A stretch of DNA of 64,000 bases from CAVVYV01 sp963818205 (lineage in GTDB: Bacteria; Actinomycetota; Thermoleophilia; Solirubrobacterales; 70-9): positions 1 through 64,000 of the forward strand of contig CAWFRG010000017.1 in the NCBI GenBank assembly GCA_963818205.1. The letters run 5' to 3'. The position numbers and the translations under genes are program-made. Shown here in pieces: positions 26,823 through 36,010 of this stretch (within the stretch, counting starts at the first letter, position 1; every line of letters begins with the position of its first letter). Under the pieces are notes generated by a model, which saw only the letters and a list, made by a program, of their open reading frames with translations, had not been told where the DNA came from and did no database searches.

Positions 26823-27896
26823 ATGAACAGCGATGAGCAGGTGACCCTGGAGATACGCGCGGGCGACGAATCTGCCTTCGCCGCTCAAGCCGAGCGCTAC
26901 CGGCGGGAGCTGCAGGTCCACTGCTACCGGATGCTCGGCTCATTCGAGGACTCGGAGGACCTCGTGCAGGAGACGTTTCTGCGCGCATGGAGGAAGCGCG
27001 AGAGCTTCCAAGGCCGTTCCTCGTTTCGGGCGTGGCTTTACCGGATCGCGACCAACGCCTGTCTCGACGCCCTGCGCGGCAGGCCGCGGCGCGTGCTTCC
27101 CTCGCAGCTCGGGCCGGGTGGGGACCCGCCCCTTCCGACGCTTCCCCCCGCCGACCTTCCCTGGCTGCAGCCCTACCCGGACCACCTGCTCGAGGGGATC
27201 GCCCCGAGCGACGACCAGCCGGAGTCGGTGATCGTCGCCAGGGAGACGATCGAGATCGCGTTCCTGGCGACGATTCAGCTCCTCCCGCCGAGGCAGCGGG
27301 CGGTGCTGATCCTGCGCGACGTGCTCGGGTGGTCGGCCAAGGAGACGGCGTCGCTGCTCGAAGCGAGCGTTGCCGCGGTGAACAGCGCCCTGCAGCGCGC
27401 ACGGGCGACCCTGAAGCAGGAGCTGCCGGCTCGCCGACTCGATTGGGCGCCGTCCTCGCATCCCAGCGAACCCGAGCGGGCGCTGCTTCAGCGCTTCATG
27501 GACGCCGTCGAGCGGGCCGACGTCGCCGCAATGGCAGCGCTGCTACGCGAGGACGCCCGCGCGACGATGCCCCCGACCCCGACCTGGCACGACGGGCGTG
27601 AGGCGATCATGACGGCCGTCAGCCAGTCCTTCCATCCCGCCTCGCCGCATTACGTCGGCCAGTGGCGGCTTCTGGCCACCGGCGCCAACCTGCAGCCCGC
27701 CTGCGCGGGCTACCTCCGGCGCCCGGGCGACACCGAGTACCGGGCCTTCGCGCTCGACGTGCTGCGGTTCGAGGAAGGGAAGCTGGTGGAAATCACCGCC
27801 TTCGGCGCCGCCTTGGAGCCCGACGAGCCCGGCGAGCTGCCCTTCGCCGTATCCGCCGACCTCTTCCGGGCGTTTGGCCTTCCGCCGACCCTCTGA
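26823..27896 (+). CDS. ECF sigma factor with C-terminal SnoaL-like domain
   Basis: This 357-residue extracytoplasmic-function sigma factor resembles the SigG/SigJ architecture. Region 2 lies near residues 20-90 (GSFEDSEDLVQETFLRAWR), and region 4 near 140-195 (LPPRQRAVLILRDVLGWSAKETASLL). An NTF2/SnoaL-like domain spans about 205-330 (RFMDAVERADVAAMAALL, TPTWHDGREAI). In such sigma factors the C-terminal domain often tunes activity without a classical anti-sigma factor. The TGA overlaps the cupin ATG by one base. The nearby exporter is a likely target because it shares the promoter motif. Confidence 0.92.
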   Translation: MNSDEQVTLEIRAGDESAFAAQAERYRRELQVHCYRMLGSFEDSEDLVQETFLRAWRKRESFQGRSSFRAWLYRIATNACLDALRGRPRRVLPSQLGPGGDPPLPTLPPADLPWLQPYPDHLLEGIAPSDDQPESVIVARETIEIAFLATIQLLPPRQRAVLILRDVLGWSAKETASLLEASVAAVNSALQRARATLKQELPARRLDWAPSSHPSEPERALLQRFMDAVERADVAAMAALLREDARATMPPTPTWHDGREAIMTAVSQSFHPASPHYVGQWRLLATGANLQPACAGYLRRPGDTEYRAFALDVLRFEEGKLVEITAFGAALEPDEPGELPFAVSADLFRAFGLPPTL

Positions 27897-28192
27897 TGAA
27901 CGAGCCACGCGGCGAGCGTCTCCCTCTCCTTGACAGGCCTCTTCCGCCTTCTTTCGAGCTGCGCGAGATCGCGATCGCACCCGGCTGCGAGCGGGCCTAC
28001 GCCGAGGCCGAGTGGGGCGACGCGCTCGTCGTCGTCGAGCGGGGAGAGATCGAGCTCGAGTGTCTGGGCGGCAGCTGCCACAGCTTCCAGCGCGGAGACG
28101 TCCTCTGGCTGGTCGGGTTGCCCCTGCGGCGGCTGCGTAACCGGGCGACCGAGTCCGCGGTCCTCGTCGCGTTTTCACGACGGCCGAGCTAG
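27896..28192 (+). CDS. Small cupin-like protein
   Basis: This 98-residue protein has a single cupin-like barrel: the central ALVVVERGEIELECLGG, then SFQRGDVLWLVGLP and a final strand SAVLVAFSRR. The His ligands of metal cupins are not evident in the usual places. The start overlaps the sigma-factor stop (TGATG), so the two are co-translated. A ligand sensor or modulator for the sigma factor is possible from position, but this is inference. Confidence 0.7.
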   Translation: MNEPRGERLPLLDRPLPPSFELREIAIAPGCERAYAEAEWGDALVVVERGEIELECLGGSCHSFQRGDVLWLVGLPLRRLRNRATESAVLVAFSRRPS

Positions 28193-28261
28193 CCGCGAAT
28201 AGCTCCGAAAGAAACGTCGATTTCGGCGTCCGCCGCACGTCGTTGAGATAGAGGCCCGCAG

Positions 28262-28292
28262 CGATGAGTTTTCGCCGGCGTGGCCGTCCTAC
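28262..28292 (+). promoter_or_regulatory. Putative ECF promoter of the MFS exporter
   Basis: CGATGAGTTTTC (28262-28273) recurs exactly, followed 11 nt later by CGTCCTAC (28285-28292). This copy is about 40 bp before the exporter's GTG start. The shared element suggests that the neighbouring ECF sigma factor transcribes the exporter. Confidence 0.5.
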
Positions 28293-28332
28293 AGGCACCA
28301 CAGCAATCCCCGACCAAAGGAGAGCGAGAAAC

Positions 28333-29853
28333 GTGACAGCGGACACCGCCACCCAAAGCCCAGCAGATGACCTACCCGCGAGCCGCGACCGCAGGCGCTG
28401 GCTCGCGCTCTACGTCCTCTGCGCGGGGATGCTGATGATCGTCCTCGACATCACGATCGTGAATGTGGCGCTGCCCTCGATCCAGGACGACCTCGGCTTC
28501 TCGCAGTCCAGTCTCGCCTGGGTGGTCAACGCATACCTGATCGCCTTCGGCGGCCTGCTCCTCCTCTCCGGGCGCTTCGGCGACATCCTCGGACGCAAGA
28601 CCGTGTTCATGGCCGGCCTCGGCGTCTTCACGGTGGCCTCGCTCCTGTGCGGGCTGGCGCAGAGCCAGGAGGTGCTCGTCGGGGCCCGATTCGCCCAAGG
28701 AGTCGGCGGCGCGATGACCTCGGCCGTGATCCTCGGGATGATCGTGACGATGTTCCCCGAGCCCCGGGAGCAGGCCAAGGCGATCGGCGTCTACGCCTTC
28801 GTCGCCTCCGGCGGCGGCTCGGTCGGGCTGCTCGCCGGCGGCGTGCTCACCGAGTCGATCAACTGGCACTGGATCTTCTTCGTCAACATCCCGATCGCGA
28901 TCGCCACGGCCATCCTCGCTGCTCGGCTGCTCGAGCGCGACGAGGGGATCGGCTTCGGGGGCGGCGCCGACGTCCCCGGCGCCTTCCTGATCACGGGCTC
29001 GCTGATGCTCGGCGTCTACACGATCGTTTCGCCCGCCGCCGAGTACGGCTGGGGTGCGGGGCGAACGCTCGGGCTCTTCGCCGCGTCGCTGGTCCTGCTC
29101 GCCGCCTTCGTCGCGCGCGAGGCGCGGACCGGCAACCCGCTGATCCCGCTGCGGATCTTCCGATCGCGCAACGTCTCGGGCGCCAACGTGATCCAGGCGC
29201 TCTCGGTCGCCGGAATGTTCGGGATGTTCTTCCTCGGATCCCTGTACCTGGAGCGGGTGCTCGGCTACTCGGCCCTGGAGATCGGACTGGCGTTCATCCC
29301 CGTGACCATCGTCATGGGAACTGTGTCGATCCGCTACACGGAGCCTCTGGTCATGCGCTTCGGCGCGAAGACGATGGTGCTCCTCGGCATGGCCCTGATC
29401 GCCTCCGGGCTCATCCTCTTCACCCAAACGCCGGTTGACGGCAGCTACGTCCAGGATCTGCTCGCGCCGATGATTCTCTTCGGCCTCGGCGCCGGCCTCT
29501 CATTCCCGGCGCTGATGACCGTGGCGATGTCGGGCGCCACTGACGAGGACGCTGGGCTCGCCTCCGGCCTCGTCAACACCTCGGCGCAGGTGGGCGGGGC
29601 GCTTGGGCTGGCAGTCCTCGCGACCCTGTCGGCCTCGCGCAGCGACAGCCTGATCGCGGACGGGGAGCCGACCGCCTCGGCGCTGACCAGCGGATACCAC
29701 CTCGCGTTCCTGATCGGTGCTGCGCTGGTGTTGGCCGCCATCGTGGTCGCGATCAAGGTGGTCCAGCCGGAGGAGCGGGTGGCGGCCGAGGCGGAGGCCG
29801 CGAGCGAGGCCGGCGCCCGAGGCGCTGACCCGGTCTACTCCGAGGCCACGTAG
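28333..29853 (+). CDS. DHA2-family MFS drug exporter
   Basis: This 506-residue protein with about 14 membrane segments belongs to the EmrB/QacA-type proton-coupled exporters. MLMIVLDITIVNVALPSIQ in TM1, the motif-A loop SGRFGDILGRKTVF and a motif-C-like segment near GGSVGLLAGGVL are typical. I prefer the GTG at 28333, with AAGGAGAG upstream, over an in-frame ATG at 28264 that falls within the putative promoter. Expression by the neighbouring sigma factor is suggested by the shared upstream motif. Confidence 0.9.
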   Translation: MTADTATQSPADDLPASRDRRRWLALYVLCAGMLMIVLDITIVNVALPSIQDDLGFSQSSLAWVVNAYLIAFGGLLLLSGRFGDILGRKTVFMAGLGVFTVASLLCGLAQSQEVLVGARFAQGVGGAMTSAVILGMIVTMFPEPREQAKAIGVYAFVASGGGSVGLLAGGVLTESINWHWIFFVNIPIAIATAILAARLLERDEGIGFGGGADVPGAFLITGSLMLGVYTIVSPAAEYGWGAGRTLGLFAASLVLLAAFVAREARTGNPLIPLRIFRSRNVSGANVIQALSVAGMFGMFFLGSLYLERVLGYSALEIGLAFIPVTIVMGTVSIRYTEPLVMRFGAKTMVLLGMALIASGLILFTQTPVDGSYVQDLLAPMILFGLGAGLSFPALMTVAMSGATDEDAGLASGLVNTSAQVGGALGLAVLATLSASRSDSLIADGEPTASALTSGYHLAFLIGAALVLAAIVVAIKVVQPEERVAAEAEAASEAGARGADPVYSEAT

Positions 29854-29892
29854 CTCCGCGCCCCACGCGAAGCGCTCGCTAGGGTCCCGGGC

Positions 29893-30972
29893 GTGGAGAC
29901 CGGGACGCTGAGGAGGACCCCGCTGTACCAAGCCCACCTCGAGGCCGGGGCGAAGCTGGTCCCGTTCGCCGGATGGGAGATGCCGGTTCAATACGAGGGG
30001 ATCAAGCAGGAGCACCTGGCGGTGCGCAATGGGTGCGGCGTCTTCGACGTCTCCCACATGGGCGAGATCGAGACCGAGGGCCCACAGGCGGCCGAGTTGC
30101 TGCAGTGGCTGCTGTCGAATGACGTGTCGAGGATCGAGGTCGAGGGCGCCCAGTACTCGTGCCTCTGCCGCGAGGACGGCGGCGTCCTCGACGACCTCTT
30201 CACCTACCGGCTCGGCGACCACCACTTCCTCACCGTCACCAACGCGGCCAACCACGAGCGCGACCTCGAGTGGTTCCGGCGCCACGCCGACGACTTCGAC
30301 GCGGACGTCCACGACCGGATCGACGACTACGCGATGCTCGCCGTCCAAGGGCCGGAGGCGCGGCGGATCGTCGGCTCGATGGCGCAGGGGGAGCTGCCGG
30401 CCCGGTTCCACACCACCGACCTCAACCTCGGCACCGGCGATGCCCTCGTCTGCGGGACCGGCTATACCGGCGAGGACGGGGTCGAGATCCTGGTGCCCCC
30501 GGACGAGGCCGCGGCCCTCTGGGAGGAGCTCGTCGTCGCTGGGGCGACCCCGGCGGGGCTGGGAGCCCGCGACACCCTGCGGCTGGAGGTCAACTACTGC
30601 CTCTACGGCAACGAGCTGACCGAGGACCGGAACCCGATCGAGGCCGACCTCGGCTGGGCGGTGAAGGAGGAGACCGGGTTCATCGGCTCGGAGGCGTGCG
30701 CCCGCACCCGCGAGCAGGGTCCCGCCGATCTCCTCGCCGCCTTCGTAGTCGCCGACGGCATCCCCCGGCAGGGAAATCCGATCCTCGTCAGCGAGCAGAT
30801 GGTCGGCGAGGTGACCAGCGGCACCCTCTCGCCCTCGCTCGGGGTCGGGATCGGGATGGGGTACGTGCGAGCCGAGCTGGCTGAACCGGGGACCGAGCTC
30901 GAGATCGACGTCCGCGGCCGGCGGCGAGTCGCCCGGGTCGAGAAGCGGCCGCTCTACTCCAAAGACGGATAG
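29893..30972 (+). CDS. gcvT: Aminomethyltransferase, glycine cleavage T protein
   Basis: T protein moves the aminomethyl carbon from lipoyl-H protein to tetrahydrofolate. The 359-residue protein has FAGWEMPVQYEGIKQEH, GVFDVSHMGEI, GYTGEDGVEILVP, LGARDTLRLE and the C-terminal GMGYVRAEL, all typical. The GTG lies 7 nt after TAGGGT, so no leader and no glycine riboswitch precede it. gcvH follows after 9 bp. Confidence 0.96.
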   Translation: METGTLRRTPLYQAHLEAGAKLVPFAGWEMPVQYEGIKQEHLAVRNGCGVFDVSHMGEIETEGPQAAELLQWLLSNDVSRIEVEGAQYSCLCREDGGVLDDLFTYRLGDHHFLTVTNAANHERDLEWFRRHADDFDADVHDRIDDYAMLAVQGPEARRIVGSMAQGELPARFHTTDLNLGTGDALVCGTGYTGEDGVEILVPPDEAAALWEELVVAGATPAGLGARDTLRLEVNYCLYGNELTEDRNPIEADLGWAVKEETGFIGSEACARTREQGPADLLAAFVVADGIPRQGNPILVSEQMVGEVTSGTLSPSLGVGIGMGYVRAELAEPGTELEIDVRGRRRVARVEKRPLYSKDG

Positions 30973-30981
30973 GTTCCCGCG

Positions 30982-31377
30982 ATGGCCGACGAGAGCTATC
31001 CCGAGGACCTCCGCTACCACCCCGAGCACGACTGGGCCCGGATCGAGGGCGACGAGGCCACCTTCGGGATCACCTGGTACGCCCAGGACGCCCTCGGAGA
31101 GGTTGTCTTCTATGAGCCCCCGGAGGTCGGCAAAGAGGTGAAGAAGGACGAATCCTACGCCGAGGTCGAGTCGGTGAAGGCGGTCTCCGACGTCTACTCG
31201 CCGCTCTCGGGGGAGGTGACCGCGCTCAACGAGGCGATCTCCGAGAACCCGGAGAGGATCAACGAGGACCCCTACGGGGACGGCTGGATGGTCAAGGTGA
31301 AGCTCTCCGACCCTTCCGAGGCCGACCAGCTGATGGATGCTGCCGCTTACAAGAAGCTGCTCGAGGAATCCGACTAG
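30982..31377 (+). CDS. gcvH: Glycine cleavage H protein
   Basis: H protein carries the lipoyl arm between the P, T and L proteins. It has 131 residues; the lipoylated lysine is K66 in VESVKAVSDVYSPLSGEV. The N-terminal YHPEHDWARIEGDEATFGIT is typical. The ATG is 6 nt after a TAGGTT element, so it may also have a leaderless transcript in addition to read-through from gcvT. The P-protein genes follow only after the azlCD pair on the other strand. Confidence 0.97.
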   Translation: MADESYPEDLRYHPEHDWARIEGDEATFGITWYAQDALGEVVFYEPPEVGKEVKKDESYAEVESVKAVSDVYSPLSGEVTALNEAISENPERINEDPYGDGWMVKVKLSDPSEADQLMDAAAYKKLLEESD

Positions 31378-31396
31378 TACGCCAAGCGGCCCAAGC

Positions 31397-31711
31397 TCAG
31401 CCGAGCACAGCGCGGGCGCCAGCGGTGAGCGCCATCGCCACAGCCATCGCCGCGAGGATGCTTCCGTGCCGGGCAAGGACGGCTCCGGCACCGGCGACCC
31501 CCAAGGCCCGCTCGTCCACGGTCAGCTCTGAGCCCTCGCCGCGAAAGGTCTCGGTAACGACCAGCGCCGCGAGCAGCGCCGGCGCGAGCAGGGAGATCAC
31601 CCTCATCGCCCGCACGGGCAGCTCGCGGCCGCCGAGCGCCACCGGGCCGGCGGCACGAATCGCCGCGGTGGTGGCGACCAGCCACGCGACCAGGGCCCAC
31701 TCCTCAGCCAA
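31397..31711 (-). CDS. azlD: AzlD-like branched-chain amino acid transport protein
   Basis: This 104-residue membrane protein with three to four segments (for example VAWLVATTAAIRAAGPVAL and ISLLAPALLAALVVTETF) fits AzlD, the small partner of AzlC in branched-chain amino acid export. It overlaps azlC by 8 bp, the normal azlC-azlD arrangement. The pair lies on the strand opposite to the glycine cleavage genes that flank it. Confidence 0.85.
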   Translation of the reverse strand: MAEEWALVAWLVATTAAIRAAGPVALGGRELPVRAMRVISLLAPALLAALVVTETFRGEGSELTVDERALGVAGAGAVLARHGSILAAMAVAMALTAGARAVLG

Positions 31712-32420
31712 CCGGATCCCCCTCGATCTCGGGGTGGCGCTCGGCCCGCTCGGGGCCGGCGGCGCCTCGTTGCAGCCCGAGCAGGGCCGCGGCGCTGGCA
31801 GCGACCACCGGCACCCCTGCCGGGGTGAGCGGAGTCAGGACGAGCGCCAGCGCCGCTGCGAGCACGGCGACGAGCGCGGCGGTGCGACCGCTGCTCAGCT
31901 CGCCGCCGAGCAGCAGGGCAAGGAAGAAGGCGGGGAACAGCGCGTCGAGGCCGAGGTCGGCGGGATCGCCGACCAGGTCGCCAGCGAGCACGCCGATCAC
32001 GGTTCCACCGAACCAAGCGGGATAGGAAGGGAGGGTTGCGCCGACCAGGAAGTCGGGGTCGAAGCGGCCGCCGCCGCGGCTGGCCATCGCCCAGGAGGCG
32101 TCGATCATCGCCTCCCCGTAGGCGGCGCGGCGGGGCCAGCGCCCGCGCAGGGACGGCGCCAGCGCGATCCCCATCGGCAGGTAGCGGGCGTTGAGGAGGA
32201 CTGCGGCGGTGACCGCTGCCGCCAGCCCGCCGCCGGCCCCGAGCACCGCCACCGACCCGAATTGGGCCGAGCCGGCGAACACCAGCGCCGACATCGCCAG
32301 GGTCGCCTCGGCGCCGATGACCGGCTCGGCCAGCACCCCGAACGAGATCGCGAGGGCGCCGGCAGCGACCGCGAACGGAATACCGGCGCGAATCCCGGCC
32401 CTGAGCGAGTCCCGTCGCAT
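31704..32420 (-). CDS. azlC: AzlC-like branched-chain amino acid permease
   Basis: This is a 238-residue integral membrane protein of the AzlC family. Family features are GIPFAVAAGALAISFGVLAE, FAGSAQFGSVAVLGAG, LLNARYLPMGIALAP and a hydrophobic C-terminal half. I chose the ATG at 32420 because homology begins right after it (MRRDSLRAGIRAG); the frame is open 48 bp further upstream. The start faces gcvPA divergently with about 76 bp between. Confidence 0.9.
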   Translation of the reverse strand: MRRDSLRAGIRAGIPFAVAAGALAISFGVLAEPVIGAEATLAMSALVFAGSAQFGSVAVLGAGGGLAAAVTAAVLLNARYLPMGIALAPSLRGRWPRRAAYGEAMIDASWAMASRGGGRFDPDFLVGATLPSYPAWFGGTVIGVLAGDLVGDPADLGLDALFPAFFLALLLGGELSSGRTAALVAVLAAALALVLTPLTPAGVPVVAASAAALLGLQRGAAGPERAERHPEIEGDPVG

Positions 32421-32496
32421 GTCGTGGCACTCTAGGCCGGAGCCTTGACCGGGTCGTTCGGGGCCCATCGAGCGCGCTGACTACGATGGATTGCCT

Positions 32497-33894
32497 GTGA
32501 GCAGATACACGTCCGCCACCGATAACGACCGACGGGAGATGCTCGATCAGATCGGGGTCGGCTCGATCGACGAGCTCTTCGAGGACATTCCCGAGAAGAT
32601 CCGCCTCGGGCGGCCGCTCGCACTGCCCGACGGGTTGCCCGAGACCGAGGTCTACGACCGCCTCTCGGCGCTGGCGGCTCGGAACGCCCACGCCGAGGCC
32701 GAGACCAGCTTCCTCGGCGCCGGGATGTACGACCACTACGTGCCCGCGATCGTCGACGCGATCACCAGCCGCTCGGAGTTTCTGACCCCCTACACGCCCT
32801 ACCAGCCCGAGATCTCGCAGGGAGGGCTGCAGGCGATGTTCGAGTTCCAGACGGCGATGTCCGAGCTCACCGGCCTGCCCGTCTCCAACGCCGCCCTCTA
32901 CGAGGGTCCCTCGGCGGTCGCCTCGGCCGCCTACCTGGCGATCGGCGCCACCGGGCGGCGGAAGCTGGTCGCCTCCCGCGGCGTTCACCCCCACAGCCGC
33001 GAATCGCTGGTCACCTACGGGGCCGGCTACGGCACCGAGCTGGTCGAGACCGGGCTCGAGGGCGGGGTCACCGACCCCGCCGCCCTCGCCGAGGCGATCG
33101 ACGACGAGACCGCCGCCGTCTTCCTCCAGCAGCCGAACTTCCTCGGCGCGGTCGAGGACGTCGAGGCCCTCGGCCGAGGTCGCCAAGGAGCACGGGGCCC
33201 TGGTCGTGGTCGCCTGCGACCCGATCGCCCTCTCGGTGCTGAAGCCCCCGGGCGAGTGCGGCGCCGACCTCGCGGTCGGCGAGGGCCAGCCGCTCGGCAA
33301 CCGGCTCGACTACGGCGGACCGTCCTTCGGCTTCTTCTGCGCCACCGACGAGCACCTCCGGCGGATGCCCGGTCGGATCGCGGGGGAGACGACCGACGTC
33401 GACGGGCGCCGGGGATTCGTCCTCACCCTGCAGACCCGCGAGCAGCACATCCGCCGGGAGAAGGCGACCCACAACATCTGCACCGCCCAGGCGCTCAACG
33501 CGCTCGCGGGCATGATCCACCTCGCATGGCTCGGGAAGCGAGGCTTCGTCGAGCTCGGCGAGCTGCTGGTGCGCCGCACCGCCTACGCGCGGGAGGCCCT
33601 GTCCGCTGTCGAGGGGGTTGAGCTGCTGCACGAGGCGCCGGTGGTCCGCGAGTTCGCGCTCCGCGTCGAGGCGCCAGTGTCGAAGGTGCTCGACCGCTGC
33701 GCCGCCGAGGGGATCGGCGCCGGCTACCCGCTCGGGCGCGACTACCCCGAGCACGAGGACGGCCTCCTGGTCGCCCTGACCGAGCGGCGAAGCCGCGCCG
33801 ACATCGACCGCTTCGCCGAGGTGCTCGGCCGCGCGGTCGGCCGAGACCTCGGAGCGGAGCCGCAGCGAAGGTCGCCGAGGGGGTGGCGACGTGA
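32497..33894 (+). CDS. gcvPA: Glycine dehydrogenase subunit 1 (two frameshifts)
   Basis: This is the N-terminal half of the PLP-dependent P protein, which decarboxylates glycine. About 465 residues are restored. YTPYQPEISQGGLQ, NAALYEGPSA, ACDPIALSVLKPPGE and GEGQPLGNRLDYGGPSFGFF are conserved. One extra G near 33172 separates EDVEAL from AEVAKEHGALVVVACDP. One missing C near 33858 hides the natural end AAKVAEGVAT, whose TGA overlaps the gcvPB GTG. The GTG start is 9 nt after TACGAT. Confidence 0.93.
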
Positions 33895-35429
33895 GCGAGC
33901 TGCCGACCCCTCCGCGCAGCGTCGACGGCGGAACCCCGATGCAGCGGGATCCGGCGACGACGATCTTCGAGCGCTCGGTCGAGGGGCGCCGGGCCGCCGT
34001 CGCTTCCGAAGACCGACGTTCCCGAGAAGCCGCTGGAGGAGCTGATCCCGAAGAAGCTTCTGCGCGAGCGCCCCGCCGAGCTGCCAGAGGTCGCCGAGCC
34101 CGAGATCGTCCGCCACTACAACCGGATCTCTCGCCGCAACTTCGACCTCGACACCGGCTTCTACCCGCTCGGCTCCTGCACGATGAAGCACAACCCGCGC
34201 CTCAACGAGCGGGTCGCGGCGCTGCCGGGCCACGCCCGCCTCCACCCGGCCCAGGAGCCGAAGCGCGCCCAGGGGGCGCTGGAGCTGATGTGGCTGCTGC
34301 AGCAGTCGCTGGTGGAGATCTGCGGGCTGCCTCACGTCAGCCTCCAGCCCTCGGCCGGCTCCCACGGCGAGCTCGCCGGGCTGCTGCTGAGCCGCGCCTA
34401 CCACGCCGATCGCGGCGAGGAGCGGACCAAGGTGCTCACCCCGGACACCGCCCACGGCACAAACCCGGCGACGGTGACGATGGCCGGCTACGAGACGGTG
34501 AAGCTCGCCACCAACGACCGCGGCGGGATCGAGCTCGACGACCTGCGCGCAAACGCGGACGACCAGACCGCCTGCCTGATGCTCACCAACCCGAACACGC
34601 TCGGCGCTCTTCGACGAGAACATCGGCGAGATCGCCGCGATCGTCCACGAGGCGGGGGGGACGCTCTACTACGACGGCGCCAACCTGAACGCGATCATGG
34701 GCCACTGCCGCCCGGGGGACATGGGCTTCGACATCGTCCACGTCAACCTCCACAAGTCGTTCTCCCAGCCACACGGCGGCGGCGGACCGGGGGCCGGGCC
34801 GATCGCCGTTTCCGATCGGATTGAGCCCTTCCTGCCGCGGCCGCAGGTGATCCGCCGGGAGGGGCAGAACGGCGACGAGCCCTCCTACGAGCTCGATTAC
34901 GAGCGGCCGAAGTCGATCGGGCGCCTCCGGGGCTTCCAGGGCAACTTCGGCGTCTTCGTCCGCACCTACGCCTACATGCTCAGCCTCGGCGGCGATGGGC
35001 TCACCGAGGCCTCGGAGACGGCGGTACTGAACGCCAACTATCTGCTGGCGAGGCTCGGCGAGGGGGCGGCGGGCGAGCACGTCCCGGTCGCCTTCGATCG
35101 CCGCTGCATGCACGAGTTCGTCCTCTCCGGCGCGTCCCGCGGCGAAGGAGCTCGGGGTCAAGACGCTCGACATCGCCAAGCGGCTGCTCGACCACGGGAT
35201 GCACCCGCCGACCGTCTACTTCCCGCTGCTGGTCGACGAGGCGCTGATGGTGGAGCCGACCGAGACCGAGACGAGGGAGACCCTTGACGCCTTCGCCGAG
35301 GCGATCGAGTCGATCCTCGAGGAGGCCGCCGACGACCCCGAGATCGCCCGCAACGCTCCCTACACGACGCCGGTGCGCCGCCTCGACGAGGCGGCCGCGG
35401 CGCGCAAGCCGGTGATCCGCCAGCCCTGA
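33891..35429 (+). CDS. gcvPB: Glycine dehydrogenase subunit 2 (three frameshifts)
   Basis: This is the PLP-carrying half of the P protein, about 511 residues. YPLGSCTMKHNPR, TPDTAHGTNPA, YYDGANLNAIMG and the PLP lysine in NLHKSFSQPHGGGGPG are intact. Extra bases near 34007, 34603 and 35137 split it into four reading-frame pieces: before LPKTDVPEKPLEELIP, within NTLGLFDENIGE, and within SGASAAKELGV. In each case deletion of one G or C restores conserved sequence. GTGA overlap couples it to gcvPA. Confidence 0.94.
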
Positions 35430-35439
35430 TCGATCGGGT

Positions 35440-35453
35440 CGTGCTTGCGCACG
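35440..35453. terminator. Small bidirectional terminator-like hairpin
   Basis: CGTGC pairs with GCACG around a TTGC loop in the 32-bp gap between the convergent gcvPB and glutathione peroxidase genes. It is short and lacks a T tract, so the assignment is tentative. Confidence 0.35.
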
Positions 35454-35461
35454 CCCTCGGA

Positions 35462-35974
35462 TCAGTCGCGTAGCTGCTCGTCGATAGCCGCTGTCAGCTG
35501 GGGATCGTCCGGCTCGACGGAGACGTCGAAATGCTTCACCGGCCGGCCCTGGCGGTCGAGCAGGTACTTGTTGAAGTTCCAGGTCGGGGCGCCGAGCGAG
35601 GCGTTGAGCTTCTCGAAGACGGGGTTGAGCGGCTCCTCCTTGACGTTCGACTTCTCGAACATCGGGAAGCTGACGCCGTAGTTGACCCGGCAGAACTCAG
35701 CGATCTCCTCGCCGGAACGCGGCTCCTGATGGGCGACGTCGTCGGCGGGGAAGCCGAGGATCACCAGGCCCTCGTCGCGCTTCTCCTCGTAGAGCTTCTC
35801 GAGCCCGTCGAGCTGGGGAGTGAACCCGCACTCGGTGGCGGTGTTGACCACCAGCACCACCTTGCCCTCGTATCGAGAGAGGTCGTCGGGCTCGCCGTTG
35901 AGGCGGGGGAGGGTGCCCTCGAGCACCCCGGCGTCATTGCCTGAGGATGGGTTTGCCGACTCGGAGCTCACCAC
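35462..35974 (-). CDS. Cysteine-type glutathione peroxidase
   Basis: This 170-residue thiol peroxidase of the glutathione peroxidase family reduces hydroperoxides. The catalytic cysteine is C49 (NTATECGFTPQ). The supporting Gln lies in FPADDVAHQEP, and Trp/Asn in WNFNKYL. It is a cysteine, not selenocysteine, enzyme and is probably thioredoxin-dependent, as is usual in bacteria. A GTG start follows CAGACT. It lies downstream of the ku/ligD genes on the same strand. Confidence 0.93.
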   Translation of the reverse strand: MVSSESANPSSGNDAGVLEGTLPRLNGEPDDLSRYEGKVVLVVNTATECGFTPQLDGLEKLYEEKRDEGLVILGFPADDVAHQEPRSGEEIAEFCRVNYGVSFPMFEKSNVKEEPLNPVFEKLNASLGAPTWNFNKYLLDRQGRPVKHFDVSVEPDDPQLTAAIDEQLRD

Positions 35975-36010
35975 TGGGAGTCTGACGACACCGGCTCGCC
36001 GGCGGAGGGT

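Noticed and set aside
29854..29892. Glycine riboswitch before gcvT
   Set aside because: Only about 40 bp separate the stop of the exporter and gcvT, and the promoter element implies a leaderless mRNA; no room or structure for a riboswitch.
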